Origin: Myxococcales bacterium
GTDB taxonomy: Bacteria; Myxococcota_A; Polyangia; Polyangiales; SLQV01
Assembly (NCBI GenBank): GCA_007124745.1
Contig: SLEO01000003.1
Span: forward strand, 1 to 34,879
DNA: 34,879 bases
Direction: 5' to 3'
Shown here one piece after another: positions 1 through 10,304 of the stretch (the stretch's first letter is position 1; each line of letters begins with the position of its first letter). The translations under genes and the position numbers were made by a program. A model generated the notes under the pieces. The model was not told the origin of the DNA. It saw nothing but the letters and a program-made list of their open reading frames with translations, and searched no databases.

Positions 1-159
1 CACCAGGAACCCCCTCCGAGACCGCACCCCAGGGCCACTCGGGACGCTGCCTCGGCTGATGCAAGATTGTCGGTGAAAGGCGAGCGCAGGACTGCGTCAG
101 GACCAGCTTCTTACCGAAGCTGTCTGCTGAGCACCGATACACCACCCGACTGGGACAGG

Positions 160-1866
160 CTACGTGTTTGGGCTACCGGTGGTGGCGCCTAGAGCACTTG
201 AGCCTACGAGTGCGCGGTACTTGGCTAGAACGCCGTGGCGATAGCGGGGTTCGGGCAGTACTAGGCGAGCTCGGCGTTCCGCGAGGACCGCTTCGTCGAC
301 CTCGATGTCTAGTCGCAGGGTGAGGGCATCGATTACGATGCGGTCACCTTCTTCCACCAAGGCGAGGGGGCCGCCAACGGCAGCCTCCGGTGCCACGTGA
401 CCTACGACAAGGCCGTAGGAGCCTCCGCTGAAGCGGCCGTCGGTAATAAGACCGACTTTATCCCCAAGGCCGGCGCCGATGATGGCGGACGTCGGCGACA
501 GCATTTCACGCATGCCCGGGCCGCCTTTGGGCCCCTCGTAGCGCACTACCACCACGTCTCCCGCTTGGATCTTGCCCGCAAGAATGGCTTCGAGACACGT
601 CTCTTCCGAGTCGAAGACGCGGGCCGGCCCAGCGAGCTTGGGCACCTTCACGCCGGAGATTTTGGCGACAGCGCCTTCGGGGGCGAGGGTTCCGCGCAGC
701 ACCGCAAGGTGTCCTTGGGCGTAGATCGGTGCCGAGAGGGGCCGGATCACCTCTTGGCCCGTGGGCGGCGTGCTGGGCACATCAGCCAGGCGCTCGGCGA
801 GGGTCTCCCCGGTCATCATGCGCGTGTCGCCGTGGAGCAAACCGGCGTCGAGCAGCAGTTTCATGACCTGCGGGATGCCGCCGGCGCGGTGAAGGTCCAC
901 CGTCACGAAGCGTCCCGAAGGCTTCAGGTCGCAGATGACCGGCGTGCGCTTGCGAATCGTCTCAAAATCATCGAGCGTGAGCGGCACCCCCGCAGCGTCC
1001 GCAATGGCGAGCAAATGCAGCACGGCATTGGTCGAGCCGCCAACCGCCATCACGACCGTGATGGCGTTTTCAAACGCAGCACGGGTCAGCACTTGCCGGG
1101 GCCGGATGCCTGCATCGATGGCGCGCACAACGGCGCGTGCTGCCTCAGCTGCGGCTATCGCTATTTCATTGTCCTCGGCGGCCATGGTCGAGGCGTGCTT
1201 AAGGCACATGCCCATCGCTTCTATCGCCGCAGACATCGTATTGGCGGTGAACATGCCACCGCAGGACCCAACGCCCGGGCAGGCCTTCTTCTCAACCTGC
1301 AGAAGCGAGCGCTTATCGATCTTGCCCGCGCTGTACTGTCCGACAGCTTCGAAGGCGGAAACAATGGTGAGGTCCTTACCATCGAGATGACCTGGCTTGA
1401 TCGTTCCACCGTAAACAAAGAGCGAGGGGATATCGAGCCTGGCGAGGGCAATCATGGCCCCGGGCATGTTTTTGTCGCAGCCGCCAATAGCAACCACACC
1501 GTCAAGACTCTGCCCATTGCAAACGGTCTCAATGCTATCGGCGATGACCTCGCGCGATACGAGGGAGTACTTCATGCCCTCGGTGCCCATCGAGATACCG
1601 TCGCTTATCGTGATGGTACCGAAGCGTGCGGGTTTAGCGTCAGCCTCGGTCAACGCCGCCGATACGGCATGCTCGAGCCGGTCAAGCCCCGCGTTGCAGG
1701 GCGTAATCGTGGAGAAACCGCTGGCGACGCCAACGATAGCTTTCTCGAAATCCTCGTCATCAAAACCTACTGCCCGCATCATCGCCCGGTTTGGCGTACG
1801 CGCCTCACCCTGCGTGACTACAGAAGAGCGCCAATTGCGCTTTGGTTTGACGTCTGAATGGTCCAC
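160..1866 (-). CDS. ilvD: Dihydroxy-acid dehydratase (IlvD/Edd family)
   Basis: 568-aa ORF with IlvD motifs: [94 protein letters not shown]. Confidence 0.97.
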   Translation of the reverse strand: MDHSDVKPKRNWRSSVVTQGEARTPNRAMMRAVGFDDEDFEKAIVGVASGFSTITPCNAGLDRLEHAVSAALTEADAKPARFGTITISDGISMGTEGMKYSLVSREVIADSIETVCNGQSLDGVVAIGGCDKNMPGAMIALARLDIPSLFVYGGTIKPGHLDGKDLTIVSAFEAVGQYSAGKIDKRSLLQVEKKACPGVGSCGGMFTANTMSAAIEAMGMCLKHASTMAAEDNEIAIAAAEAARAVVRAIDAGIRPRQVLTRAAFENAITVVMAVGGSTNAVLHLLAIADAAGVPLTLDDFETIRKRTPVICDLKPSGRFVTVDLHRAGGIPQVMKLLLDAGLLHGDTRMMTGETLAERLADVPSTPPTGQEVIRPLSAPIYAQGHLAVLRGTLAPEGAVAKISGVKVPKLAGPARVFDSEETCLEAILAGKIQAGDVVVVRYEGPKGGPGMREMLSPTSAIIGAGLGDKVGLITDGRFSGGSYGLVVGHVAPEAAVGGPLALVEEGDRIVIDALTLRLDIEVDEAVLAERRARLVLPEPRYRHGVLAKYRALVGSSALGATTGSPNT

Positions 1867-1982
1867 TCGCCGGCGTCTACCACGGCTCCCTTACGCTTGC
1901 ACCCCGACCCGTGTGCCTGCATCGCCGCATTCTAACAAGCGGCGCCTTGGTTTGTGGCCGACTCGGAGTTACCCTGCCCACC

Positions 1983-3500
1983 GTGGTAGGTGAGATTTCG
2001 GCGCCGGTCGCGGCGATTGACCTCGGGTCCAACAGCTTCTTCATGTTGCTCGCGACGCTTGATCACGGTCAACTCGCGCCGGTCGATAAACTGCGGGAAC
2101 GCGTCGCCCTGGCGACGGGGCTTTCCTCGTCCCAAACCCTACAACCTGAGGCGAAGGCGCGTGCCCTCGCCTGCCTCGCGCGCTTCCGCGAACGCATCCA
2201 GGACCTTCCTTCGGAGAACTGCCGCGCGGTAGGTACTAAGGCCCTCCGCGAGGCCAAGAACAGCCAGGCTTTCTTGGAAGAAGCCGAGAAAGCGCTGGGT
2301 GCGCGCATTGAAGTTATCTCCGGTCGCGAAGAAGCCCGTCTGATCTATCTCGGGGTCTCCCAAGCGATGGGGCGCGCGGACCAACGCTCACTGATCATCG
2401 ACATCGGTGGCGGAAGCACCGAATGCATCCTCGGTGAAGGCGAGAGCACCCTGCTACTCGATAGTCTCTCGATGGGCTGCGTAACCTACTCCGAACGGTA
2501 TTTCCCGGGAGGCCGCATCGATGACGCCGCCCTCAACCGGGCGGAACTTGCAGCGGCGCTTGAGCTTGAAGGCATCGCCTCACGCTACAAGGCCTTTGGC
2601 TGGAAGGCGGCCCTAGGAACGTCCGGCAGCATGCAGGCGATTGAGTCGATTCTGCTTGCGGAAGGCTGGGCCAACGGCCGGGGCTGCATCAACCTCAAGG
2701 GTCTTCGGCGTCTGCGCAAAGCCTTGGTCGCCCAAGGGGATATGCACAAACTTAAGCTGAAGGGGCTGCCGCAGGACCGCGGCCCCGTTCTCGCTGGCGG
2801 CCTTGCCATCTTGCTCGCCATCTTCGACCTATTCGGGCTTGAGAGCATGCAAAGCTCGCCGGCCGGGCTGCGCGAAGGCGTAGCCCTCGACCTGCTCGGC
2901 TCCGGCCGGCGGCGCAACGTCCGCGAACAAGCGGTACAGTCTTGGCTGCTTCGCTACCGCGTCGACGAAAGCCAAAGTCTGCGGGTAGAGCGCACCGCCA
3001 TGAAGCTTTTCTCCCAGGTCGCTGCGGCGTGGAAGCTCGACGAAGAAAGTGGCCAGCTCCTCGCGTGGAGCGCTCGGCTTCACGAACTCGGCCAGGCCGT
3101 CGCCTACTCGGGTTATCACAAACACGGGGCTTACCTGATTGCGAACGGTGAACTGCCCGGCTTCTCCCGGGAGGAGCAGGCCACCCTCGCGGCGCTCGTG
3201 CGCTGCCATCGCCGGCGCTTCGCAGCCGAGCGCTTCGCCGACCTGCCCCCGAGACGCCGGCGCCGCGCGATGCGCCTCGCTCTGCTGCTGCGCGTCGCCG
3301 TGGCATTGCACCGGTCCCGCAGAGACAGTGAGGCGCTCGAGTTCCGCGCCCACGTCGGCAAAGGCGCCTTGATGCTAGAGTTCGACCCCGGCGTGCTCGC
3401 TGCGCACCCCCTGACCCGCGCCGCCCTCGACGAAGTGAGCCCGCAACCCGCCCCCGGCAAAGACAACCCAACCAACCTCCCCCTCCTCATCGCCCACTAG
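1983..3500 (+). CDS. ppx: Exopolyphosphatase / guanosine pentaphosphate phosphohydrolase (Ppx/GppA family)
   Basis: AAIDLGSNSFFMLL, IIDIGGGSTECILG and LGTSGSMQAIESIL (sugar kinase/HSP70-like ATPase fold), plus an HD-like C-terminal half (LHELGQAVAYSGYHKHGAYLI). The ORF track starts at 1911; GTG codons at 1983/1986 just before the conserved core are more likely starts. Confidence 0.93.
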   Translation: MVGEISAPVAAIDLGSNSFFMLLATLDHGQLAPVDKLRERVALATGLSSSQTLQPEAKARALACLARFRERIQDLPSENCRAVGTKALREAKNSQAFLEEAEKALGARIEVISGREEARLIYLGVSQAMGRADQRSLIIDIGGGSTECILGEGESTLLLDSLSMGCVTYSERYFPGGRIDDAALNRAELAAALELEGIASRYKAFGWKAALGTSGSMQAIESILLAEGWANGRGCINLKGLRRLRKALVAQGDMHKLKLKGLPQDRGPVLAGGLAILLAIFDLFGLESMQSSPAGLREGVALDLLGSGRRRNVREQAVQSWLLRYRVDESQSLRVERTAMKLFSQVAAAWKLDEESGQLLAWSARLHELGQAVAYSGYHKHGAYLIANGELPGFSREEQATLAALVRCHRRRFAAERFADLPPRRRRRAMRLALLLRVAVALHRSRRDSEALEFRAHVGKGALMLEFDPGVLAAHPLTRAALDEVSPQPAPGKDNPTNLPLLIAH

Positions 3501-3515
3501 GCGCGGAGGCAGGGC

Positions 3516-3788
3516 TTACGCGCTCGGGGTTTTGCTCACTTCGAGAAGTTTGAGGCGGAGGTCGAAGAGAAGTTGGGAGAGGAGGCGCTCTTCTTCGCCG
3601 GTGAGGTTGCCGACGGTCTTGTCCTCGAGGAGGGAGAGGAGGTCGAGGGAGTGTTGGCCCATGGCCACGGCTGACGCAGCGTCCGGGCCGCCCGCAGCCG
3701 CCGCCTCGAAGGACTCGCCGGCGGATGTGGCGATGGATAATAGTAGCGTCGAGAAGTCGACGGGGGGCTTCGAAGGCGCGTTTGCCAT
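3516..3788 (-). CDS. DUF1844 domain-containing small protein
   Basis: 90-aa ORF: PVDFSTLLLSIATSAGESFEAA...AMGQHSLDLLSLLEDKTVGNLTGEEERLLSQLLFDLRLKLLEVSK matches the DUF1844 pattern. Confidence 0.85.
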   Translation of the reverse strand: MANAPSKPPVDFSTLLLSIATSAGESFEAAAAGGPDAASAVAMGQHSLDLLSLLEDKTVGNLTGEEERLLSQLLFDLRLKLLEVSKTPSA

Positions 3789-3813
3789 GACCGGTAAGGG
3801 CCGGAAGGTCTGC

Positions 3814-4011
3814 CTAGGCGGCAGACTCGTCTTCGTCGTCCTGGCAGGTGTCGAAGAACGGGTCGAGCACCTGAGAGGTGAATACTGTGGAGGCTTCCGC
3901 GAGGTCGGGTAACGCTGCGAGATGCTTCTCCCACGCTTCCGGCGCTAACGTGCCCCGCTCGATCTGACGTCGGACGAGCCGCTTATCTAGTTTATCCGCT
4001 TCTGCAACCAT
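3814..4011 (-). CDS. Small conserved-type hypothetical protein (65 aa)
   Basis: MVAEADKLDKRLVRRQIERGTLAPEAWEKHLAALPDLAEASTVFTSQVLDPFFDTCQDDEDESAA. Plausible charged globular protein in the gap between metK and the DUF1844 gene, same strand. Confidence 0.65.
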   Translation of the reverse strand: MVAEADKLDKRLVRRQIERGTLAPEAWEKHLAALPDLAEASTVFTSQVLDPFFDTCQDDEDESAA

Positions 4012-4030
4012 AAGACCCCGAAGCTACTAC

Positions 4031-4065
4031 GCAGAGGCGGCTGTCGCCAGCCGCCGTCGCTCTGC
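4031..4065. terminator. Strong inverted repeat between metK and the 65-aa ORF
   Basis: GCAGA-GGCGGCTG-TCGC-CAGCCGCC-GTCGC-TCTGC: an 8-bp perfect inner stem with 4-nt loop, plus a 5-bp outer stem across a 5-nt bulge. No clear T-tract follows on the minus strand, so it could be a processing or regulatory hairpin instead. Confidence 0.45.
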
Positions 4066-4088
4066 GAGTTGTCACGCGTAGAAAAAAC

Positions 4089-5300
4089 TTAGCAAGCGGC
4101 GCGGGCCTGCACCATCGACTCCGATGCGCGGCGCCCAACCTGCGCATGCGCCAGAGCCCGCAGCGCCTCGACGTGCTCTGAGCCCTCCCAGGGCAGTGCC
4201 ACGTCCGTGCGGCCGAAGTGACCATATGCCGCCGTGGGGCGGAAAATGGGTCGCTTGAGCCCGAGTGCCTCAATGATCGCGCGGGGCTTAAAGTCGAAGT
4301 GCTCGCGCACCAGGACGCCGAGGGCGGCGTCGTCCAGCAGGCCAGTACCGAAGGTCGTGACGTACACACCTACGGGTTCCGCCACGCCAATCGCGTAGGC
4401 GAGCTGCACTTCGCAGCGCCGGGCAAGCCCCGCGGCTACGATCTGTCGAGCGACGTAACGGGCAAAGTAGGCCGCGCTACGGTCCACTTTCGACGCATCC
4501 TTACCGCTAAACGCGCCACCACCGTGGCGCGCCATGCCGCCATAAGTGTCGACGATGATTTTGCGACCGGTAAGACCTGCATCGCCTTCGGGGCCGCCAA
4601 TCACAAAGCGACCCGTCGGATTGACGAGGATGCGCGTGCGGTCGTCGACGAGGTGTGCGGGCAATACCGCGTCGAGCACCTCGGCGCGCACGGCGCCTTC
4701 AAGCTGGGCATGCCCGATATCCGCCGCGTGTTGCGTGGAAAGCACGACCGTGGCGAGACGCTCCACCTGCCCTCGCTCGTCATACTCGACGGTGACCTGG
4801 GACTTGCCGTCAGCGCGAAGCCAGGGCAGCGTCTTGTCCTTGCGCACGTCCGACAAACGCCGAGTCAGGCGATGCGCCAGCGCGATCGGCAGCGGCATAA
4901 GCTCCGGGGTCTCGTCGCAGGCAAACCCGAACATAAGGCCCTGGTCGCCAGCGCCTTGGTCTTGATCTAGGCCCTCACCGATGTTGACACCGGCAGCGAT
5001 ATCTTCGGACTGGGCATCGATCGCAAGAACCAGCTGGCAGTGGGCGGCGTCAAAACCGCAATCTGCGTGGTAACCCACGTGCGCCGCAGCGGCCCGCAGG
5101 ATTTCCTCGTAGTTGAGACGTGCCTTAGTGGTGATTTCGCCCGCAAACACCGCCAGGCGTGTCTTCACAAGTACTTCGCAGGCCACGCGCGCTTCTGAGT
5201 CCTGCTCAAGCGCCGCGTCGAGCACCGAGTCACTGACAAAATCGGCAAACTTGTCGGGATGTCCTTCGGTAACCGACTCAGACGAAAAAAGTTGACCCAT
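4089..5300 (-). CDS. metK: S-adenosylmethionine synthetase
   Basis: [132 protein letters not shown]. The ATG at 5300 has an AGGGAG ribosome-binding site; the ORF-track start at 5378 is upstream of it. Confidence 0.97.
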   Translation of the reverse strand: MGQLFSSESVTEGHPDKFADFVSDSVLDAALEQDSEARVACEVLVKTRLAVFAGEITTKARLNYEEILRAAAAHVGYHADCGFDAAHCQLVLAIDAQSEDIAAGVNIGEGLDQDQGAGDQGLMFGFACDETPELMPLPIALAHRLTRRLSDVRKDKTLPWLRADGKSQVTVEYDERGQVERLATVVLSTQHAADIGHAQLEGAVRAEVLDAVLPAHLVDDRTRILVNPTGRFVIGGPEGDAGLTGRKIIVDTYGGMARHGGGAFSGKDASKVDRSAAYFARYVARQIVAAGLARRCEVQLAYAIGVAEPVGVYVTTFGTGLLDDAALGVLVREHFDFKPRAIIEALGLKRPIFRPTAAYGHFGRTDVALPWEGSEHVEALRALAHAQVGRRASESMVQARAAC

Positions 5301-5350
5301 GGATGCTCCCTTCATGCCCGCAGGCAAAATCCGCGCGTGTCGCGCCGGAA

Positions 5351-5378
5351 AGATTAGGTCATTTTCACCCTTGGTCAA
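5351..5378 (-). promoter_or_regulatory. Candidate sigma70-type promoter for metK
   Basis: Minus strand TTGACC (5378-5373), 16-nt spacer, TAATCT (5356-5351), about 50 nt upstream of the metK ATG. Confidence 0.4.
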
Positions 5379-5411
5379 AGGCGCTCAGGCGAATATCGGA
5401 AGGCCTGCATC

Positions 5412-8348
5412 TCAGGGCAGCGCGAGACCGCAACCCCGGAGCAGCGCGTGTCCGGCGTGTTGGGTCATGTCATTCCGCGAGAGAAGTGAGGCCGTCGCGC
5501 GGGGGAATGCGCCCTCGGTCCCAGGAGGCCGCGCGGTCACCCCCGCATAGGGCCCAGGCAACTGAAAGCGCACGAGACCGTGCAGCAAGCGGCTGAGTGA
5601 AGGCTGCCATTTTGCCCGCAAAGCAGCGTCACCACAGGCACGACACTCGACGAGCCACGCAGCAAGCGCCTCGCCACGGGTGGCGCTCATCGCAAGAATG
5701 GGCGGCGCGTAGCGTGCGTAACCGATGAGACCGTCGAGATGCGTGGCGCTCGGCGCGGAGGCGCTCCAGCGCCGCGACATGCGGCTACTTGGCGTGGCGT
5801 CCGTCGGAGTCGGTCGAGGGACGTCCGTGAGTTGCCAACGCATTTGCTGGCGCAGCCACGCTTCGCACATGCGGCGACCAGCGGGCGGCCCTGCGGCGTC
5901 GAGCTCAGCCACCCCCAGACACTCCCAATGCAGCTCACCAAAGTGCAGCAGCCTTCCCGACCAGGACCACAATGCGGCGACTTGGTCGACCGCACGTGCC
6001 GCTGCCGGTGCGAACAGGCCCGTTGGCTCATCGCGCCCAAGATTGGCCAAGGCCATAATCGCTTGGCCGTCAGCGTAGAGCAAGTGGAGCGGCATGGGCT
6101 CAGCGGGCACATCCGACGCACGCGACGCCCCCGTGCCGACAGATGCACGGCTCTCCATGCGCTCACCTAAGGTGCTGGTGCCGGGTTGGCCAACCGAGTC
6201 TCGGCTGAACCCACCCGACGATGCGACGCGGCGAGGAGCCGGTGCGGATGAGGCGGCGCGCTGCCTCGTCGCACTCCGCTGCGCTTTTGGCACACGCCAA
6301 CGATGGAGGAATGGCTGCCGTGCGTTCGGTGTGGCGGCGTCAAGCAGCCAAGCTGAGAGTTCAGCACGGGCCTCAGCAACCTCAGCGACTCGCGGGAAGG
6401 TCTCTTCTGCGGCGTCGCGCTCGATCAGCCCCGAGGACTCCGCCCGGGCGAACTCGATGACGGCGAGCAGCAGGATGGCCTGCGCCCCTAGGTCGAAGTA
6501 GCTCGCGTTGGCGTCGCGTAGACAGCGAATGTTGCCGCAGGGTTGGCGAGCACGCAGCAGCGCTTGGAGGCTGCGTCCGCCCGCCCTCAACGCGCTTGCA
6601 TCCGCAAGAGAACGCCCCGCATGCAGCAGGAACCACGTGACCCCGGCCTGCCGCGCCCAGGAGCCCACCTCTTGAGCGGGCGCACCTGGCCCTCGCTCGA
6701 CCTCGCCGGACGGGGACGGTGGCTCCTTCAATGGATGTCGCTGGACGTCGAAAAGGCCCTCCGGCCTGGCCATGTGTACGACGTGCTGCATCGCCGCGCG
6801 CACACTCGCCGCGCAGGCCTCGGGCCATCCGGGCTCAGCGGCCAGCGCTGGCTCCGAAGCCGACGCAGTCGTGTCTGAGGACTCGTCTTCGTAGAGACTG
6901 TCGAAGCGCGCGCGGGCCCAGACCTTGAGTGTCGCCGGCGCTAGTTGCGATTGCAGGTGGGCAGCGGCCTGGCGCAACCCAAGGCCGATGCGCACATCTG
7001 GCACGCCGGGGTCCCAGCCGTGGTCGTAGGCGCTGACGGCGACCAACTCCTCCGGTGGCGTCAGCGCCAAGCCGTGGTCCGAAACGCCAATCAAGCCGTC
7101 GCGCAGCGGATCAAGCCAGAGGTCAAAGCCCACCAGCATGCGAGGCGCCTGCGCGGGCAAACGCGGCCGAACTAGGTGCAAGGCAAGCCGATGGGCGGCG
7201 CCGCGTTGCGGTGCCTCGGAGGTCTCAGTGCGTGCGGCCAACTTCTCGCGCAAGACAGCGAGCTGCGTCGCGACATCCCCCGGCCCACCGCCCAATCGAG
7301 CTTGCAGCACGCCGTCACGCCAGAGGCTGACGAAGGCGAGCGTTGCGCCGTCGCAGCGCCAGGCCCCAGGGTCCGTTGCGGCGCCGCGCAGGTAGGCGAA
7401 GGCCGTATTGTTGCTGGGCATCTGAGTGCAGGGGACTACCGTCTGCATTCGGCCTGCCCCCCATCCGGCTACGCCTAGGAGCGGCAGCGCCAGGAAGAAT
7501 GTCACCGGGATGAGCCAGCGCGCGGGCGCCGTACCCGGAGCGCTAGCAGCGTGCGCGTCGGGGCGCGTCTGCTGTGTGCTTGCAGGCGTCCTCTGCGCCC
7601 GAGTGCCGCGGAACACCTTGGCCATCCCGAGCGCTCGCTGGATGTTAGCCGGCGCTAGCAGCCGGCGCAGACCATCCACAACCCAAGCGAGCACGTCAAA
7701 ATACGGCAACGCAACAAGGGCAATCAGCAACGCCAGCCCCAGCGCTACAGCCACGCCCTGACCGTAGAGGCCAACTAGACTCCCTATACCCACGACGAGA
7801 AGCGCCAAGCTGCTTGCAGCCAACCCAAGCGCCAACGCCAAAGCGACGCGCATCGGTCGGCTCTGCCGTGGAGGTCCGCCGGCCTCTGGACACCGCAGGG
7901 AAGCACATCGCTCGCTTTCCTTCAGCGTATGCCACTGAATCCAGGGCAAAGCGACGAAAGAAGGTAACAAGATCGCACAGACACCGAGCGCAAGGCCTGC
8001 GGCGGCAAGCCCTACTTGACCATAGAAACCTCGAAGGATTCCGGCACCCCAGCCGGCGGCGAGCACACCGCCGACGCCCAGGGTTCCGAGGGCCAGCGCA
8101 CCCACTTGACCCAGACGCCGCGCCCACACGCGCCCGGGCCCGTACATGCTCCACCCGCCCAGCGCGGCGCATATCACGGCAAGCTGCAGTGCCCAGACCC
8201 ACCCAACAACCGGCGAAGCGCTGGGACGCGCGTAAACGAAAACGAGCGTCAACCACCCTTGCTGCAGCGCAAGCGAGAGCAGGTAACGGGTCGGTCTCGG
8301 CAAGCCCGCCGGCGCGGATGCAGGAGCCCTCTGCCAAGGTGACCACAT
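5412..8348 (-). CDS. Large multi-TM membrane protein with a long C-terminal globular region; hypothetical
   Basis: 978-aa ORF. The N-terminal ~300 aa has many hydrophobic helices. The C-terminal part has repeated helical segments ending in GAFPRATASLLSRNDMTQHAGHALL, which resembles the last hairpin of alpha/alpha-toroid proteins (uncertain). Confidence 0.8.
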   Translation of the reverse strand: MWSPWQRAPASAPAGLPRPTRYLLSLALQQGWLTLVFVYARPSASPVVGWVWALQLAVICAALGGWSMYGPGRVWARRLGQVGALALGTLGVGGVLAAGWGAGILRGFYGQVGLAAAGLALGVCAILLPSFVALPWIQWHTLKESERCASLRCPEAGGPPRQSRPMRVALALALGLAASSLALLVVGIGSLVGLYGQGVAVALGLALLIALVALPYFDVLAWVVDGLRRLLAPANIQRALGMAKVFRGTRAQRTPASTQQTRPDAHAASAPGTAPARWLIPVTFFLALPLLGVAGWGAGRMQTVVPCTQMPSNNTAFAYLRGAATDPGAWRCDGATLAFVSLWRDGVLQARLGGGPGDVATQLAVLREKLAARTETSEAPQRGAAHRLALHLVRPRLPAQAPRMLVGFDLWLDPLRDGLIGVSDHGLALTPPEELVAVSAYDHGWDPGVPDVRIGLGLRQAAAHLQSQLAPATLKVWARARFDSLYEDESSDTTASASEPALAAEPGWPEACAASVRAAMQHVVHMARPEGLFDVQRHPLKEPPSPSGEVERGPGAPAQEVGSWARQAGVTWFLLHAGRSLADASALRAGGRSLQALLRARQPCGNIRCLRDANASYFDLGAQAILLLAVIEFARAESSGLIERDAAEETFPRVAEVAEARAELSAWLLDAATPNARQPFLHRWRVPKAQRSATRQRAASSAPAPRRVASSGGFSRDSVGQPGTSTLGERMESRASVGTGASRASDVPAEPMPLHLLYADGQAIMALANLGRDEPTGLFAPAAARAVDQVAALWSWSGRLLHFGELHWECLGVAELDAAGPPAGRRMCEAWLRQQMRWQLTDVPRPTPTDATPSSRMSRRWSASAPSATHLDGLIGYARYAPPILAMSATRGEALAAWLVECRACGDAALRAKWQPSLSRLLHGLVRFQLPGPYAGVTARPPGTEGAFPRATASLLSRNDMTQHAGHALLRGCGLALP

Positions 8349-8505
8349 AGCCCGGGGCGTAGCATCGCTGGATGTTGAGAGCAGCCGGGCGAGAATCCGC
8401 CAAAGAGAGCGTCGCGGAATCGTTCTTTATGCTCACCTTAGGGCTCGTGTGAGTGACGAGGCTAAAGCATTGCGCAAGCCACGCGTGCCGCGGTAACCTG
8501 TACGT

Positions 8506-9003
8506 GTGAGTAGTCCTTCCATGGTGCCGCCCGGTGGGCGCGCCGTCACCGAGCAAGAGCTCGGTAGCGTCGAAGCAGAGCTGAGCGCCCACATCGAGGC
8601 CAGCTACCTGTTTCGTTCGCTTGACGAAGAAGGGCGTAGGTCGCTTATCGAAAGCGGCTACGTGCTCAGCTTCGACGAGGGCGACACGATTCTTCGGCAG
8701 GGCGAGCCCGGCGACACGATGTTTTTGGTACTGTCAGGGTCCGTCAACATCTTTCATGCCGAAGACGGCACCGAAACGCGCCTAGCGAAGCTCGGTGAAG
8801 GCGCGTGCCTCGGCGAAGTGTCCGTGCTCACCGGCGGCGTCCGAACCGCCACGGTTCGCGCTCGCTCGGAACGGGTTGACCTCATCTGCCTACATAAACA
8901 CCGTATTGAGCGCATTCTGGCGCAGTATCCGAAGGTCAGAGCCGTGCTCGAGAGCTTGGTAGCCCGCAGAGCCCAAGTGACCATCGACAAGCTACGCCGC
9001 TAG
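8506..9003 (+). CDS. Cyclic nucleotide-binding domain protein (Crp-like cNMP sensor, no visible HTH)
   Basis: SLDEEGRRSLIESGYVLSFDEGDTILRQGEPGDTMFLVLSGSVNIFHAEDG...LGEGACLGEVSVLTGGVRTATVRARSERVDLICLHKHRIERIL. GTG start. Confidence 0.9.
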   Translation: MSSPSMVPPGGRAVTEQELGSVEAELSAHIEASYLFRSLDEEGRRSLIESGYVLSFDEGDTILRQGEPGDTMFLVLSGSVNIFHAEDGTETRLAKLGEGACLGEVSVLTGGVRTATVRARSERVDLICLHKHRIERILAQYPKVRAVLESLVARRAQVTIDKLRR

Positions 9004-9192
9004 CCACGCAACACTCGAGATTGCCTGGCTTCGATGACGCGAGGCTGCTTGGGTGCGTCCACCTCCTTCTTCCGCAGGGTTCTTGTGTAGCCGGCGGAGA
9101 TGTTTACGCTACACGCTGTTGAGCTTAACGGGGACCGGTGCGCTAGGGTTCTGGTGGCGGAGGGGTGGGAGCGCGCCGGAGACGTGAAAGAG

Positions 9193-10209
9193 ATGACGAG
9201 TAGCGGCATGAACAGCGGAATCACCCAAAACCCTCTGGCATTGGGCATCGGGCAGCTCGACTTGATGGACCTCGCGGCGGCGGCGTTGGACGCAGGCCTG
9301 ACCCTCGATGTCCCTGCGGAGGCGCACGCGCCGCTCGCTTCTCCGCAAGCGCAACGCGCGTGGCTCACCAAGATTCGGTCGGCGCTTATGGCTTCGCTGC
9401 GGGAGGCATCCGCCGAAGGCGCACCTCAAGGCTTGGAATCGGCAACAGGACTATGTGGTCGTGACTTCGTCTCGGCGGAGCACATCGAAGCTGCGCTTAA
9501 GCCAGTCTTTGACCCGAAAGACCGAGCGGCGGCGCGCCTTTTCGGCAATCTCGCCGAGGACGTACTGGAGTCGCTCCTCGTCCCGGTTCTGCAGGAAACG
9601 CTTTTTGCCTTTGCGACCCAACTCGTTCCGGGCTTTGGCCCCACGGACTCCGTCGCGCCTGCATCCGCTTCGCCTGCGGCGGGCGCGCACGCGCAGACCC
9701 CGAGGTTTCAGAGTTTCTCGCGCCGTCTTGGCGGCCAAGCGGGCAAGGTCGCGGGCCTCACGAAAGCCCTCGCAGGCAGCTTCGGCTTCGATATTAAAGA
9801 GCGCGTTCACAGCCTCATCGAATCCGTGAGCGGCTCGCTCTTTCAGCTCGCGCTGCGCGGCATGCAAGAGCGTCTGCGTACCGAGGAGGGACGCAAGCTT
9901 CTGCTTGAGTTGCGCCATCGTTGGGTGTGTACCCTGCTCGATGCTCCCTTGACGGAGGTGGTGGATGACGTCTGGCCCGATGCCGCCGAAGCACTCGCAT
10001 CGGGCGTCCTGCCCGCCCTTCAGACCGCGATCAAGGCGGCACGGGAACGCAAGCTGCGTGTGCTCGCCCACCTGCCGGAGGCCGACCGCAACCTCACGCT
10101 CAAGGAGCTGATGGTCTTCTTCGCCGGCAGCGACGCCAAAGCTGACGCCTGGCTCGCCACCTGGATTCGCCGCTCACACGCGCAAGATCTCGAGCCGCAG
10201 CGGCCGTAG
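9193..10209 (+). CDS. Hypothetical protein
   Basis: Long ORF (track start 9100; the ATG at 9193, MTSSGMNSGITQNPLALG, looks likelier), with protein-like composition. It lies in the gap before the convergent htpG gene. No family recognised. Confidence 0.7.
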   Translation: MTSSGMNSGITQNPLALGIGQLDLMDLAAAALDAGLTLDVPAEAHAPLASPQAQRAWLTKIRSALMASLREASAEGAPQGLESATGLCGRDFVSAEHIEAALKPVFDPKDRAAARLFGNLAEDVLESLLVPVLQETLFAFATQLVPGFGPTDSVAPASASPAAGAHAQTPRFQSFSRRLGGQAGKVAGLTKALAGSFGFDIKERVHSLIESVSGSLFQLALRGMQERLRTEEGRKLLLELRHRWVCTLLDAPLTEVVDDVWPDAAEALASGVLPALQTAIKAARERKLRVLAHLPEADRNLTLKELMVFFAGSDAKADAWLATWIRRSHAQDLEPQRP

Positions 10210-10262
10210 CATCCCTGGCGCTTGCAACGCCCGCATTCCCGCTATGCGCGTGCTAGGCGTCC

Positions 10263-10304
10263 TCACTCGACAAGGGTCACTTGACAAGACTCACCTGACA
10301 AGGC
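10263..10304. repeat. Three imperfect 14-nt tandem repeats overlapping the htpG 3' end
   Basis: TCACTCGACAAGGG / TCACTTGACAAGAC / TCACCTGACAAGGC in exact tandem (11/14 and 12/14 identity between neighbours). Confidence 0.75.

Noticed and set aside
104-122. Hairpin CAGCTTC-TTACC-GAAGCTG downstream of ilvD as a terminator
   Set aside because: Good 7-bp stem but no T-tract on either side; function unsupported, so not listed as a feature.
397-1857. 486-aa + strand ORF antisense to ilvD
   Set aside because: Complete overlap with a textbook ilvD gene. The translation is His/Arg-rich and family-less, typical of antisense frames in high-GC coding DNA.
4218-4970. 250-aa + strand ORF antisense to metK
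   Set aside because: metK is unambiguous; this is an opposite-strand shadow frame.
7696-8592. 298-aa minus-strand ORF overlapping the 978-aa gene in another frame
   Set aside because: Arg/Cys/Ala-rich low-quality translation. The 978-aa frame has coherent hydrophobic helices in the same DNA.
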